The notes below the pieces were generated by a model. The model had not been told where the DNA came from, ran no database searches, and saw only the letters and a program-made list of their open reading frames with translations. From positions 1,917,501 to 1,981,500 of the forward strand of contig NZ_CP048209.1 in assembly GCF_010119935.1 (NCBI RefSeq): a stretch of DNA of 64,000 nt, given 5' to 3'. Of the stretch, positions 43,661 through 52,014 are shown in pieces. The DNA is from Paenibacillus lycopersici. GTDB taxonomy: Bacteria; Bacillota; Bacilli; Paenibacillales; Paenibacillaceae. Made by a program: the position numbers and the translations under genes. Numbering within the stretch: the stretch's first letter is position 1; each line of letters starts with the position of its first letter.

Positions 43661-45922
43661 GTGGCTGAGACGAAGCAGCGATTGAAGGATGAAGAGACGG
43701 AAGGAGCTTCCGGCGCGAACGCGCTGACGCCGGAGGAGCAGGCGGCGGAGCAAGCGGCCATCGTCAAGCGGGTGTCGGCGGAGCTGAACCTGCCGCTTGG
43801 CAAAGTGAAATCGGCCGCGGCGCTGCTGGACGAAGGCAATACGATCCCGTTCATCGCCAGGTACCGGAAGGAAATGACCGGCGAGCTGGACGAGAACGAG
43901 CTGCGGGCGATCGAAGAGAAGCTGCAGTACATGCGCAACCTGGAAGCGCGCAAGCGCGAAGTGATCCGGCTGATCGACGAGCAGGGCAAGCTGACGGACG
44001 AGCTGCGCGGCGCCATCCGATCGGCGTCGAAGCTGCAGGAGGTCGAGGACCTGTACCGGCCGTACCGGCAGAAGCGCAAGACGCGCGCGAGCGTCGCCCG
44101 CGAGCGGGGGCTCGAGCCGCTGGCGCATTGGCTGCTGTCCCAGCCGCGCCAAGGCGAGCCGCTGCAGGAGGCGGCCAAGTACGTCGACGCCGCGAAAGGC
44201 GTCGAGACGGCGGACGATGCGCTGCAAGGCGCGAAGGACATTATCGCGGAGCAGCTTGCGGACGATGCCAAAATACGCGCCTGGGTGCGCCGCCATACGT
44301 TCGACAACGGCATTCTGCGCACCGAAGCGAAGGACGCCGCGCAAGAGACGGTCTACGAGATGTACTACAGCTACCAGGAGCCGCTGAAGAAGCTGCCGCC
44401 TCACCGCACGCTGGCGATCAACCGGGGCGAGCGGGAGGACGTGCTGCGCGTCTCGCTCGACCTGTCGGCGGACCGCATCCACGATTACATGGACCGGCAG
44501 CTGCTTCGCGTCGGAACGGCCGCCGGCGTGCGCGCCGCGCTGCTCGCGACGATCGAGGACGCGTACAAGCGCTTGATCGCGCCTTCCATCGAGCGCGAAG
44601 TGCGCGGCGAACTGACGGAGAAGGCGGAAGAGCATGCGATCGGCATCTTCTCGGCGAATTTGCGCAACCTGCTGCTCCAGCCGCCGGTGCGGGGCAATGT
44701 CGTGCTCGGCGTCGATCCGGCCTTCCGGACCGGCTGCAAGCTCGCCGTCGTCGACGAGACCGGCAAGCTGCTCGAGGTCGCCGTCTCGTATCCGACGCCG
44801 CCGAACAACAAGGTCGCGGAAGCGGAGAAGCTGATCAACGGATTGATCGACCGTTACCGCGTCGAGCTGATCGTCATCGGCAACGGAACCGCTTCTCGCG
44901 AGACGGAGCAGTTCATCGCGAGGCTGCTCGGCAAGCGCAAGGCGGACAAGGCGCAAAGCGGGCGCGAGCTGAAATATATCATCGTCAACGAAGCGGGCGC
45001 GAGCGTCTATTCGGCGTCCAAGCTGGCCGCCGAGGAGTTTCCGAAGCTGGACGTCGCCGAGCGCAGCGCCGTGTCGATCGCCAGACGGCTGCAGGATCCG
45101 CTCGCGGAGCTCGTGAAGATCGAGCCCAAAGCGATCGGCGTCGGCCAGTACCAGCACGATGTCAGCCAGAAGCGGCTGGAGGAAACGCTCGGCGGCGTCG
45201 TCGAATCGGCGGTCAACCATGTCGGCGTCGACGTCAACACGGCTTCGCCGTCGCTGCTGTCCTACGTCGCGGGCATCAACGCGACCACGGCGAAGAATAT
45301 CGTGAAATTCCGGGAAGAATCGGGAATTTTCAAGGATCGGAAAATGCTGCAGAAGGTTCCGCGCCTCGGCGCCAAGACGTACGAGCAGTGCATCGGCTTC
45401 ATCCGCGTTCCCGAGAGCGCGAACCCGCTTGACCGGACGCCGATTCATCCCGAGTCCTACGCCGTCGTCGACAAGCTGTGCGGCGTGCTCGGCTTGAAGC
45501 TGGAGCAGCTGGGCACCGAGCCGTTCCGCGCGGCGCTGTCGTCGATCCAGACGGACCGCGTCGCCGCGGAGATCGGCGTCGGCGTGCCGACGCTGCGCGA
45601 CATCGTCGACAGCCTGCTTCGCCCGGGGCGCGATCCGCGCGAGGAGCTGCCCGCGCCGATCTTCCATACCGACGTGCTGAGCATCGAAGACTTGACCCCG
45701 GGCATGGAGCTGCAGGGCACCGTGCGCAACGTCATCGACTTCGGCGCGTTCGTCGACATCGGCATCAAGAACGACGGCCTCGTCCATATCTCGCAGCTGA
45801 GCGGCAAATTCGTCAAGCATCCGATGGACGTCGTCTCCGTCGGCGATAATGTGACCGTATGGGTGCTTGGCGTCGATTTGAAGAAGGGGCGCGTCAGCCT
45901 GACGATGCGCAAACCGGGTTAA
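43661..45922 (+). CDS. tex: Tex, S1 RNA-binding transcription accessory protein
   Basis: 753 residues from the GTG at 43661, which has GGAGG 8 bases upstream; an ATG at 43646 is in frame but lacks a good site. Order: helical Tex N-domain (IPFIARYRKEMTGELDENEL, residues near 60), then YqgF nuclease-like domain (VLGVDPAFRTGCKLAVVDETG), a helix-hairpin-helix domain (LSYVAGINATTAKNIVKFREE and the KVPRLGAKTYEQCIGFI block), and a C-terminal S1 domain (GMELQGTVRNVIDFGAFVDIGIKNDGLVHISQLS). Tex binds RNA and is linked to transcription and stress tolerance. It precedes cmpA and sprT, as in Bacillus. Confidence 0.95.
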   Translation: MAETKQRLKDEETEGASGANALTPEEQAAEQAAIVKRVSAELNLPLGKVKSAAALLDEGNTIPFIARYRKEMTGELDENELRAIEEKLQYMRNLEARKREVIRLIDEQGKLTDELRGAIRSASKLQEVEDLYRPYRQKRKTRASVARERGLEPLAHWLLSQPRQGEPLQEAAKYVDAAKGVETADDALQGAKDIIAEQLADDAKIRAWVRRHTFDNGILRTEAKDAAQETVYEMYYSYQEPLKKLPPHRTLAINRGEREDVLRVSLDLSADRIHDYMDRQLLRVGTAAGVRAALLATIEDAYKRLIAPSIEREVRGELTEKAEEHAIGIFSANLRNLLLQPPVRGNVVLGVDPAFRTGCKLAVVDETGKLLEVAVSYPTPPNNKVAEAEKLINGLIDRYRVELIVIGNGTASRETEQFIARLLGKRKADKAQSGRELKYIIVNEAGASVYSASKLAAEEFPKLDVAERSAVSIARRLQDPLAELVKIEPKAIGVGQYQHDVSQKRLEETLGGVVESAVNHVGVDVNTASPSLLSYVAGINATTAKNIVKFREESGIFKDRKMLQKVPRLGAKTYEQCIGFIRVPESANPLDRTPIHPESYAVVDKLCGVLGLKLEQLGTEPFRAALSSIQTDRVAAEIGVGVPTLRDIVDSLLRPGRDPREELPAPIFHTDVLSIEDLTPGMELQGTVRNVIDFGAFVDIGIKNDGLVHISQLSGKFVKHPMDVVSVGDNVTVWVLGVDLKKGRVSLTMRKPG

Positions 45923-45970
45923 CGGCCGGTTCAGGCGCGAGCGGCGATCGTACGCCGCCGGGCAACGGCA

Positions 45971-46038
45971 AAAAGGGTGTTATCTCCGAGCGGCCCGCGT
46001 CTTGCGAAGACGTCGCTGCAAGGAGATAGCACCCTTTT
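45971..46038 (+). terminator. Terminator after tex
   Basis: AAAAGGGTGTTATCTCC pairs with GGAGATAGCACCCTTTT around an inner GCGTCTTGCGAAGACGT hairpin. The plus strand ends in TTTT and the minus strand is also T-rich, so it may serve tex and the minus-strand cmpA. Confidence 0.8.
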
Positions 46039-46152
46039 GTATCGTCGAATAGATACTTGTTCGTCATATAAATCGGCTTGTATGTCTCCCGCATGAAACG
46101 CGCATGCCGTCCACGGGAAGGAGACAGCCGTTGCGCCTTGGGAATCGCTGCA

Positions 46153-46287
46153 TTATAAGGTTACGGAATCGTCGCCCTGACGTTGACTGGTACGATAGAA
46201 ATACCAGCAGTCGTTCAACAACCGAATCTGCCGCCGGTCTTTCTTCAGGAAAGCCCGCATCAGTTGGTTGCACAGCCATTGCGGCAT
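46153..46287 (-). CDS. cmpA: Cortex morphogenetic protein CmpA
   Basis: 44 residues, starting MPQWLCNQLMRAFLKKDRRQ and then IRLLNDCWYFYRTSQ, the distinctive form of CmpA: MPxWLxNQMxRAF and a LLNxCWYFY end. GGAAGGAGGG lies before the ATG at 46287. CmpA is a small regulator of spore cortex formation that acts with ClpXP to degrade SpoIVA. It lies between tex and sprT, as in Bacillus subtilis. It is convergent with tex and divergent from sprT. The short length and synteny support the call. Confidence 0.92.
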   Translation of the reverse strand: MPQWLCNQLMRAFLKKDRRQIRLLNDCWYFYRTSQRQGDDSVTL

Positions 46288-46403
46288 CGCCCCTCGCCCT
46301 CCTTCCAGTCTGCGCTTGTTGTACTAAGTAGTGTATGGAGGAGGGCGGATGCCTGTGCAGGTCCAACTGGCGGCGCATGCAGAAAAATCGGGTTTAAGGC
46401 GAT

Positions 46404-46757
46404 TTACATGTCGAATTCTTCTTCGTACCACTGCTCCAGCTGCGCTTGCAGCGCGCGGATTTCCGTGAGGAGCGAAATAAGCGGGTACGATTTCTCTTCG
46501 ATCGACGCGAAATCCTTCTCGAGCTGATTCATGTACGCCAGCCCGGATTGGACGGAGATCGATCTGTCGTGCAGCTCGACGTTGTCGCATTCCGCGATCG
46601 CATAAGGCAGCGCCGGTACGCTGCTTGCCGTCAGCTTGTCGATTTCCTTATGCAGGCGCAGGTTCAGCGCGCTCAGCTGGTACGCGTGCGAGGCGGGCAT
46701 CTCGACGAACGAAACCTCCTGTCCGTTCTTCATGATGATATACCGCATAATAGCCAT
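46404..46757 (-). CDS. Hypothetical protein
   Basis: 117 residues from the ATG at 46757 (AAAGGGGATC upstream; ATG 46748 is also in frame). Helical in the C-terminal two thirds: LNLRLHKEIDKLTASSVPALPYAIAECDNVELHDRS, then NQLEKDFASIEEKSYPLISLLTEIRALQAQLEQWYEEEFDM, with coiled-coil character. The N-terminal IMRYIIMKNGQEVSFVEMPASHAYQL may be a small beta unit. No family is recognised. It sits between cmpA and sprT, so it is an insertion relative to the Bacillus order as I recall it. Confidence 0.7.
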   Translation of the reverse strand: MAIMRYIIMKNGQEVSFVEMPASHAYQLSALNLRLHKEIDKLTASSVPALPYAIAECDNVELHDRSISVQSGLAYMNQLEKDFASIEEKSYPLISLLTEIRALQAQLEQWYEEEFDM

Positions 46758-46867
46758 CTCTGAATGATCCCCTTTCTTAACATCCTTAACATCCGATGAA
46801 TACCTCTTGACAGTGTAGCGTATTCGTCCTTTAAAATTCAAGTATAACCGCGTGAGGAGATTGAAGG

Positions 46868-47347
46868 ATGCAGGATCAATTGTTGCAGGAATGGGTGGAG
46901 CGGGTATCGCTGCAGTTTTTCGGGCTTCCGTTCCGTCATCGCGCTACGTTCAACGGCCGGCTGAAGTCGACCGGAGGCCGCTACTTCACGAAGTCGCACA
47001 ATATCGAGATCAGTCCGCATCAGCTGCGCAATTTCGGCGAGGAAGAGACGGAGAAGATTATCAAGCACGAGCTGTGCCACTATCATCTCCATATTATGAA
47101 GCGGGGCTACAATCATCGCGACGAGGATTTCAAGCGCCTGCTCGCCCAGGTCGGAGGGACGCGGTTCTGCAAAGCGCTGCCGGCCGGAGAGAAACGCAAG
47201 CCGGAACCGTACCGGTTCAAGCTGCTGTGCAAGAGCTGCGGCACGGAATATTTGCGCAAAAGAAAGACGGATCCGCGCCGCTACGCATGCGGCAAATGCC
47301 GCGGACAATTATTGCTGTACAAGCTTGACTTCATTTCTAAGACATGA
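46868..47347 (+). CDS. sprT: SprT-like zinc metalloprotease-fold protein
   Basis: 159 residues; AGGAGAT before the ATG. HELCH (67-71) is the HExxH zinc site in KIIKHELCHYHLHIM. A C-terminal zinc ribbon follows: LLCKSCGTEYLRK...YACGKCRG, four Cys. This is the SprT-like/YdcK family of B. subtilis. Its role is unproven; proteases of this fold process DNA-protein crosslinks elsewhere. It lies just before the tRNA array, whose promoter overlaps its last codons. Confidence 0.9.
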   Translation: MQDQLLQEWVERVSLQFFGLPFRHRATFNGRLKSTGGRYFTKSHNIEISPHQLRNFGEEETEKIIKHELCHYHLHIMKRGYNHRDEDFKRLLAQVGGTRFCKALPAGEKRKPEPYRFKLLCKSCGTEYLRKRKTDPRRYACGKCRGQLLLYKLDFISKT

Positions 47348-47353
47348 TACATT
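47325..47353 (+). promoter_or_regulatory. Promoter of tRNA array 1 inside sprT
   Basis: TTGACT (47325-47330), a 17-base spacer and TACATT (47348-47353), inside the last codons of sprT and just after. It is 22 bp before tRNA-Asn. Confidence 0.65.
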
Positions 47354-47375
47354 ATTTCTTGTCACTAATTGCTAT

Positions 47376-47451
47376 TCCCTGATAGCTCAGTTGGTAGAGC
47401 ACTCGACTGTTAATCGAGTTGTCACAGGTTCGAGTCCTGTTCGGGGAGCCA
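47376..47451 (+). tRNA. tRNA-Asn (GTT)
   Basis: Complete cloverleaf: acceptor TCCCTGA/TCGGGGA, discriminator G, CCA encoded, anticodon GTT at 47409-47411. D-arm AGCTCAGTTGGTAGAGC and T-loop GGTTCGAGTCC are standard. Confidence 0.95.
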
Positions 47452-47457
47452 TTACAT

Positions 47458-47548
47458 GGAGAAGTACCCAAGTGGCTCAAGGGGACCCTCTGCTAAGGGG
47501 TTAGACTGCGTAAGTGGTGCGAGGGTTCGAATCCCTCCTTCTCCGCCA
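47458..47548 (+). tRNA. tRNA-Ser (GCT)
   Basis: 91 bases with the long variable arm of class II tRNA; anticodon GCT at 47492-47494; CCA encoded; acceptor GGAGAAG/CTTCTCC. Confidence 0.95.
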
Positions 47549-47619
47549 TTTGTATGGCGATTGGCCATACGGCCTTATCTGTTAATAACTCTCGTCCTCA
47601 GCGAGAGAATGTTTGAAAC

Positions 47620-47694
47620 GGCCCGTTGGTCAAGTGGTTAAGACACCTCCCTTTCACGGAGGTAACAGGGGTTCGAGTCCCCTACGGGTCACCA
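47620..47694 (+). tRNA. tRNA-Glu (TTC), copy 1
   Basis: 75 bases, anticodon TTC at 47653-47655, CCA encoded. Identical to the second copy at 48031. Confidence 0.95.
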
Positions 47695-47736
47695 AAAGTT
47701 CAATTCCGATATGGATGCATAATCGCATATCACTCC

Positions 47737-47821
47737 GCGGTCGTGGTGGAACGGCAGACACACCATCTTGAGGGGGTGGCGCCCACAAGGCGTGCGGGTT
47801 CAAATCCCGCCGACCGCACCA
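47737..47821 (+). tRNA. tRNA-Leu (GAG), copy 1
   Basis: 85 bases with a long variable arm; anticodon GAG at 47770-47772; acceptor GCGGTCG/CGACCGC; CCA encoded. The upstream 35 bases resemble those of the second Leu copy. Confidence 0.95.
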
Positions 47822-47834
47822 ACTTTACACGAAC

Positions 47835-47866
47835 AAGTCCTTGATTCCGATCAGGGACTTTTTTTT
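47835..47866 (+). terminator. Terminator of tRNA array 1
   Basis: AAGTCCTTGAT pairs with ATCAGGGACTT, followed by eight T. Confidence 0.9.
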
Positions 47867-47957
47867 GTCGGCATAACGGTTCGGCCTTCCGTGCACAATA
47901 GGGTAGATACAGGCGGCTGTCCGTTCATGGCGGCGCAGCTATTCGTGAAAAAATGTC

Positions 47958-47986
47958 TTGCCATTCGTCTTCGGGTCTGATATATT
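47958..47986 (+). promoter_or_regulatory. Promoter of tRNA array 2
   Basis: TTGCCA (47958-47963), a 17-base spacer and TATATT (47981-47986). It is 45 bp before the second tRNA-Glu. Confidence 0.65.
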
Positions 47987-48030
47987 ATTACTTGTCGTTT
48001 GAAAAGCTTGTCGAAAAACGACGAAAATAA

Positions 48031-48105
48031 GGCCCGTTGGTCAAGTGGTTAAGACACCTCCCTTTCACGGAGGTAACAGGGGTTCGAGTCCCCTACGGGT
48101 CACCA
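48031..48105 (+). tRNA. tRNA-Glu (TTC), copy 2
   Basis: Identical in all 75 bases to copy 1; CCA encoded. Confidence 0.95.
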
Positions 48106-48178
48106 AATTCCCTCGGTAAGCAAGCCATCATGGCAGGTTATGCCGGTCGCTTTACGGGGATTCGGTAAGCTCGGTTAT

Positions 48179-48251
48179 GAGCCATTAGCTCAGTTGGTAG
48201 AGCACCTGACTTTTAATCAGGGTGTCGTAGGTTCGAGTCCTACATGGCTCA
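48179..48251 (+). tRNA. tRNA-Lys (TTT)
   Basis: 73 bases, anticodon TTT at 48212-48214, acceptor GAGCCAT/ATGGCTC, discriminator A. The bases after it are CTC, so the CCA end must be added after transcription. Confidence 0.95.
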
Positions 48252-48302
48252 CTCTTTATTTCAATTTTTTATTTCGATATGGACCATTTCATATCTCACT
48301 CC

Positions 48303-48384
48303 GCGGTCGTGGTGGAACGGCAGACACACCATCTTGAGGGGGTGGCGCCCACAAGGCGTGCGGGTTCAAATCCCGCCGACCGCA
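48303..48384 (+). tRNA. tRNA-Leu (GAG), copy 2
   Basis: Identical to the first Leu copy through the discriminator base; followed by TCC instead of CCA, so CCA is not encoded. Confidence 0.95.
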
Positions 48385-48393
48385 TCCTAGAGA

Positions 48394-48421
48394 AAAGCCT
48401 TGATTATCAAGGCTTTTTTTG
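48394..48421 (+). terminator. Terminator of tRNA array 2
   Basis: AAAGCCTTGA-TTA-TCAAGGCTTT with seven T. Confidence 0.9.
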
Positions 48422-48459
48422 TTTTTATAATTACCTGTAGCATCCTGAAAAAGTGTTGA

Positions 48460-48600
48460 ATTTCATTGCTTGGGGACGGACCGACCCCGGATGGAGACGG
48501 TTTAGTGGCAGTACTAGCAATAGGTTATATGTTATGGGCAGGAATAATTCGGTATTACGGAGATTTGGATGAACAATTGAAAGCAGGTGTACATTCTTGA
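48460..48600 (+). pseudogene. Possible C-terminal gene remnant before the lipoprotein
   Basis: A 47-codon reading frame ends at TGA 48598-48600, overlapping the TTG start of the lipoprotein by two bases. It contains LLGDGPTPDGDG and then LVAVLAIGYMLWAGIIRYYG, like the tail of a membrane protein, followed by DLDEQLKAGVHS. No start with a ribosome site is seen, and an in-frame stop lies just upstream. It is probably a 3' remnant whose overlap with the lipoprotein start preserves an old operon boundary. Confidence 0.35.
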
Positions 48601-49094
48601 AGAAACAATGGGCGATTCTCGCATGTGTAATGATTGCGCTTGTGCTTTTCACTACTTCTTGTACGAATGGAACGCCAAAATACACAAAACTATTCAATCG
48701 TGTAGAGGAGCATAGGGCCATTTTTCTACAGCCACGCGAAGAGGCCCTAGTTACTTTACAAATAACGGATTCGCTTGGCGAATACGATAAGAATAGGGGT
48801 ATTATACGGCAGGAAGATATCATTACCGTCAATCAAATGGATTTTAGACAGGAAATGATGGTGGATAGTTTGACCGACAAAATTATTGGATATCGTATAA
48901 AAACGCTTTTGCCCAGATCGGAGAGCGGCTTTCGAAACGCAAGGGAATTAGTGAACGCTTTCTTGGATAGATACGAACCCACCGAAGACGGAGATAGGAT
49001 CAGAGAAGCTACAGATACGATTGACAGGATGGCGTTTCCTCTATTGCCCCTTATCGATTCGAAAACTTCGGCGAAACCGGCGGGAGAGGAATAG
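48597..49094 (+). CDS. Lower-GC hypothetical lipoprotein
   Basis: 165 residues from a TTG at 48597. A signal peptide MKKQWAILACVMIALVLFTTSC ends in a lipobox-like TTSC (Cys22), with Thr at -3 being unusual. The mature part is polar, with RVEEHRAIFLQPREEALVTLQITDSLGEYDKN, and no known domain. Base composition is clearly lower in GC than its neighbours, suggesting recent transfer or a relaxed gene. A short remnant overlaps its start. Confidence 0.55.
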   Translation: MKKQWAILACVMIALVLFTTSCTNGTPKYTKLFNRVEEHRAIFLQPREEALVTLQITDSLGEYDKNRGIIRQEDIITVNQMDFRQEMMVDSLTDKIIGYRIKTLLPRSESGFRNARELVNAFLDRYEPTEDGDRIREATDTIDRMAFPLLPLIDSKTSAKPAGEE

Positions 49095-49260
49095 CGCAAC
49101 TTTGCCTTTCGATATCGTTCTCATAGCTTCTTGCCGCAGCGCTTCCGGTCAAGATATGAAAACGCAATCAACATCATCAGATCGATATTTACGTTATGCA
49201 TCGCCGGGCTCATAATGGGAACTGTTCGAACAGAAAGATTCGTTCAGGGAGGGTAAACAG

Positions 49261-51027
49261 ATGCAGCGTAAACGAATGACCGCCATGACGGCGGCAGGGG
49301 TTCTTGCCTTATCCGTCGCGTTGACCGCTTGCGGCAACAATAACAACGGCGAGCAAGAGAACGCGCCGACGGCGAATAACGCGAGCAAACCGGCGACGGG
49401 CAGCACCGGCACTAACGGATCGGCCAATACGCCGGCCGCGGCGACGGAAGACGGCCCGCTTGTTAAGTACGACCCGCCGATTACGGTATCCACCGTGCGC
49501 AAGTTCAACAGCGGTCTCAAGTTCCTTCCCGGAGAAGGCTGGGACAACAATATCTATACGAACGAGCTGAAGAGCCAGCTCGGCATTCAGATGAAGAACG
49601 ATTGGATCGTCGACGACCAGCAGTATCCGAAGAAGCTGAACGTCTCGATGGTGGCGGGCGATCTGCCGGACATCTTCGAGGTTAACCTGCAGCAGCTGCA
49701 GCTGCTCATCGAAGCGGATCAAATCGCGGATCTGACCGATATTTTCGATAAATACGCAAGCGACCTGTCCAAGAAAGCGATCGAGAACGGAGACGGCATC
49801 GCCCGCAAGGCGGCTTCCGTCAACGGACGGCTGATGGCCATTCCGAACGGCGGCGGCGGACGCGACGACGCTCAATTCCTCTATATCCGCGCCGATTGGC
49901 TGAAGAAGCTGAATTTGCAGCCGCCGAAGACGATGGACGACGTCATCAATATCGCCAAGGCATTCGCGAACGACGATCCAGACGGCAACGGCAAGAAGGA
50001 CACGTTCGGCCTCAGCCTCGACTACAATCTGTTCAACGGCTGGTCCGGCCTGGACGGCTTCTTCAACGGCTATCACGCCTATCCGTTCAATCCGGGCGGT
50101 CCGAACTCTACCGGTCTCAACCTGGTCTTCATGGATAAAGGCGGCCAGCTCGACTATGCCGACATTCAGCCGGAAGTGAAGACGGCGCTCGGCAAGCTGC
50201 AAGAGCTGTTCAAAGCCGGCGCGATCAATCCGGAGTTCGGCGTGGACAGCGGCGAGAAGAGCGCGGCATTGGCCACGGCCGGCAAAGTCGGCATGACGTA
50301 CGGCGCGTTCTGGGTTCCGACATGGCCGATCAACGACATGATCGCCAAGGATAAGACCGTCGATTGGGAAGTGTATCCGCTCGTCTCGGCCGACGATCAG
50401 CCGGTGAAGGCGCTCAGCAACAACATCGTGCCGGCATCGTTCACCGTCGTCAGCAAGAAAGCGAAGCATCCGGAAGCGGCCATCAAAATTCTTAATTTCT
50501 ACATGGAGAAGAACTACGGGGAGACGCGCGACGAGAAATACCACAGCCAGAAGAACGGCGACGAAACGATCGGCGTGTTCGGCTTGTCTCCCGTAACCGG
50601 CGGATTCTCGGAGACGAATCAGGACGACTACTATTCCGTGCAGGACGCGCTCAAGGCGAACGATCCTTCGAAGCTGAATCCGACGGCCAAGGCGTATTAC
50701 GACAGCATTACTTCGTACCGCAGCGGCGATATGAAGGGCTGGGCGATGGAGAAGCTGTTCGGCGGCGACGATACGTCCACGTACGGCATCCTCGGCCAAT
50801 ACAAGAAGAACGACGCGTTCATGACCAACGCCTTCCTCGGCGCGCCGACGGAAACGATGGTCCGCAACGGTCCGGCGCTCCGCGACCTGGAAGTGAAGAC
50901 GTTCACGAAGATCATCATGGGCGAGCAGCCGCTCGATTCCTTCGACCAATTCGCAGCGGATTGGAAGAAGCAGGGCGGCGACCAGATCATCCAGGAAGTG
51001 AACGACTGGTACAAGGATCACAAGTAA
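49261..51027 (+). CDS. LplA-like sugar ABC transporter substrate-binding lipoprotein
   Basis: 588 residues. Signal peptide with lipobox LTAC (Cys24), then a linker of Asn/Gly/Thr (NNNNGEQENAPTANN...), then a large two-lobed binding fold: LKFLPGEGWDNNIYTNEL and the WDNN..TNEL..QLGIQMKNDW pattern, followed by ..YIRADWLKKLNLQPPKTMDDV, typical of LplA/YtcQ-type proteins for oligosaccharides. GGGAGGG lies 7 bases before the ATG. It is the first gene of the uptake operon. Confidence 0.9.
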   Translation: MQRKRMTAMTAAGVLALSVALTACGNNNNGEQENAPTANNASKPATGSTGTNGSANTPAAATEDGPLVKYDPPITVSTVRKFNSGLKFLPGEGWDNNIYTNELKSQLGIQMKNDWIVDDQQYPKKLNVSMVAGDLPDIFEVNLQQLQLLIEADQIADLTDIFDKYASDLSKKAIENGDGIARKAASVNGRLMAIPNGGGGRDDAQFLYIRADWLKKLNLQPPKTMDDVINIAKAFANDDPDGNGKKDTFGLSLDYNLFNGWSGLDGFFNGYHAYPFNPGGPNSTGLNLVFMDKGGQLDYADIQPEVKTALGKLQELFKAGAINPEFGVDSGEKSAALATAGKVGMTYGAFWVPTWPINDMIAKDKTVDWEVYPLVSADDQPVKALSNNIVPASFTVVSKKAKHPEAAIKILNFYMEKNYGETRDEKYHSQKNGDETIGVFGLSPVTGGFSETNQDDYYSVQDALKANDPSKLNPTAKAYYDSITSYRSGDMKGWAMEKLFGGDDTSTYGILGQYKKNDAFMTNAFLGAPTETMVRNGPALRDLEVKTFTKIIMGEQPLDSFDQFAADWKKQGGDQIIQEVNDWYKDHK

Positions 51028-51090
51028 GCGTCCGGTCTCGGGCGGGGCGTGCGCTCCGCCCGTTTCCGAATTCGGAAGGGAGAGGGAGCA

Positions 51091-51990
51091 ATGCTGCGCA
51101 GATGGTGGGCGAATGACCTTCCGCTTCATATCATGGTTTGGGCAGGGCTTGTCTTCATATTAATCTTCGCATACGGCCCGATGGCGGGGCTTGTCATCGC
51201 CTTTCAGAAGTTCGTTCCGACGAAGGGGCTGTTCGGCTCCGCCTGGGTCGGGCTCGATAATTTTCACTACATTCTCAGCCTGCCGGATACGCGAAGAGTG
51301 ATTTTCAATACGGTATTCATCTCGATCATGAAGCTGATCGCCGGTTTGGCTGCGCCGCTCGCGACGGCGCTGCTGCTGAACGAAATCAGAGTCAAAGCGT
51401 TCAAGCGGACCGTGCAGACCGTCATCTACCTGCCGCACTTCCTGTCTTGGGTCATCCTGTCGGGCATTCTCATTGACGTGTTGTCGCCGAATTTCGGCTT
51501 GCTGAACGATTTCATCGCCTGGCTCGGCTTCGACCGCATTTTCTTCCTCGGCAACGACAAGTGGTTTCCGTTCGTTCTCGTAGGGACGGACGTCTGGAAG
51601 GAATTCGGGTTCGGGACGATCGTCTACCTGGCCGCCTTGACCGGCATCAATCCCGCGCTCTACGAAGCGGCCGTCATCGACGGCGCCGGACGGTGGAAGC
51701 AGACGTTGAACGTCACGCTGCCGGGCATCGTGCCGATCGTCGTGCTGCTCATGACGCTCAGCCTTGGCAATGTATTGAACGCCGGCTTCGACCAGGTGTT
51801 CAATCTCTATAGCCCGTCCGTCTATTCGTCGGGGGACATCCTCGACACGTACGTGTACCGGCTTGGTCTCGTAAACTTCGATTTCGGCGTAGCGACGGCG
51901 GTCGGACTGTTCAAGTCCGCCGTGTCCCTCGTGCTCATATCGGCATCCTATCTGATGGCTTACCGCTTCGCCAACTATCGGATTTTCTAA
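51091..51990 (+). CDS. Sugar ABC transporter permease (LplB-like)
   Basis: 299 residues from the ATG at 51091, with AGGGAG before it. Six spans; the EAA loop EAAVIDGAGRWKQTLNVTLPGI is intact, and the first loop has FVPTKGLFGSAWVGLDNF, typical of LplB/YteP proteins. It pairs with the next gene to form the channel. No ATPase is nearby, which is normal for this family, since a shared ATPase of the MsmX type is used. Confidence 0.93.
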   Translation: MLRRWWANDLPLHIMVWAGLVFILIFAYGPMAGLVIAFQKFVPTKGLFGSAWVGLDNFHYILSLPDTRRVIFNTVFISIMKLIAGLAAPLATALLLNEIRVKAFKRTVQTVIYLPHFLSWVILSGILIDVLSPNFGLLNDFIAWLGFDRIFFLGNDKWFPFVLVGTDVWKEFGFGTIVYLAALTGINPALYEAAVIDGAGRWKQTLNVTLPGIVPIVVLLMTLSLGNVLNAGFDQVFNLYSPSVYSSGDILDTYVYRLGLVNFDFGVATAVGLFKSAVSLVLISASYLMAYRFANYRIF

Positions 51991-52014
51991 TTGACTGCGA
52001 GGAGGTGCATCGCG

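Noticed and set aside
49309..51129. Minus-strand frame of 606 codons
   Set aside because: Opposite the binding-protein gene; shadow frame.
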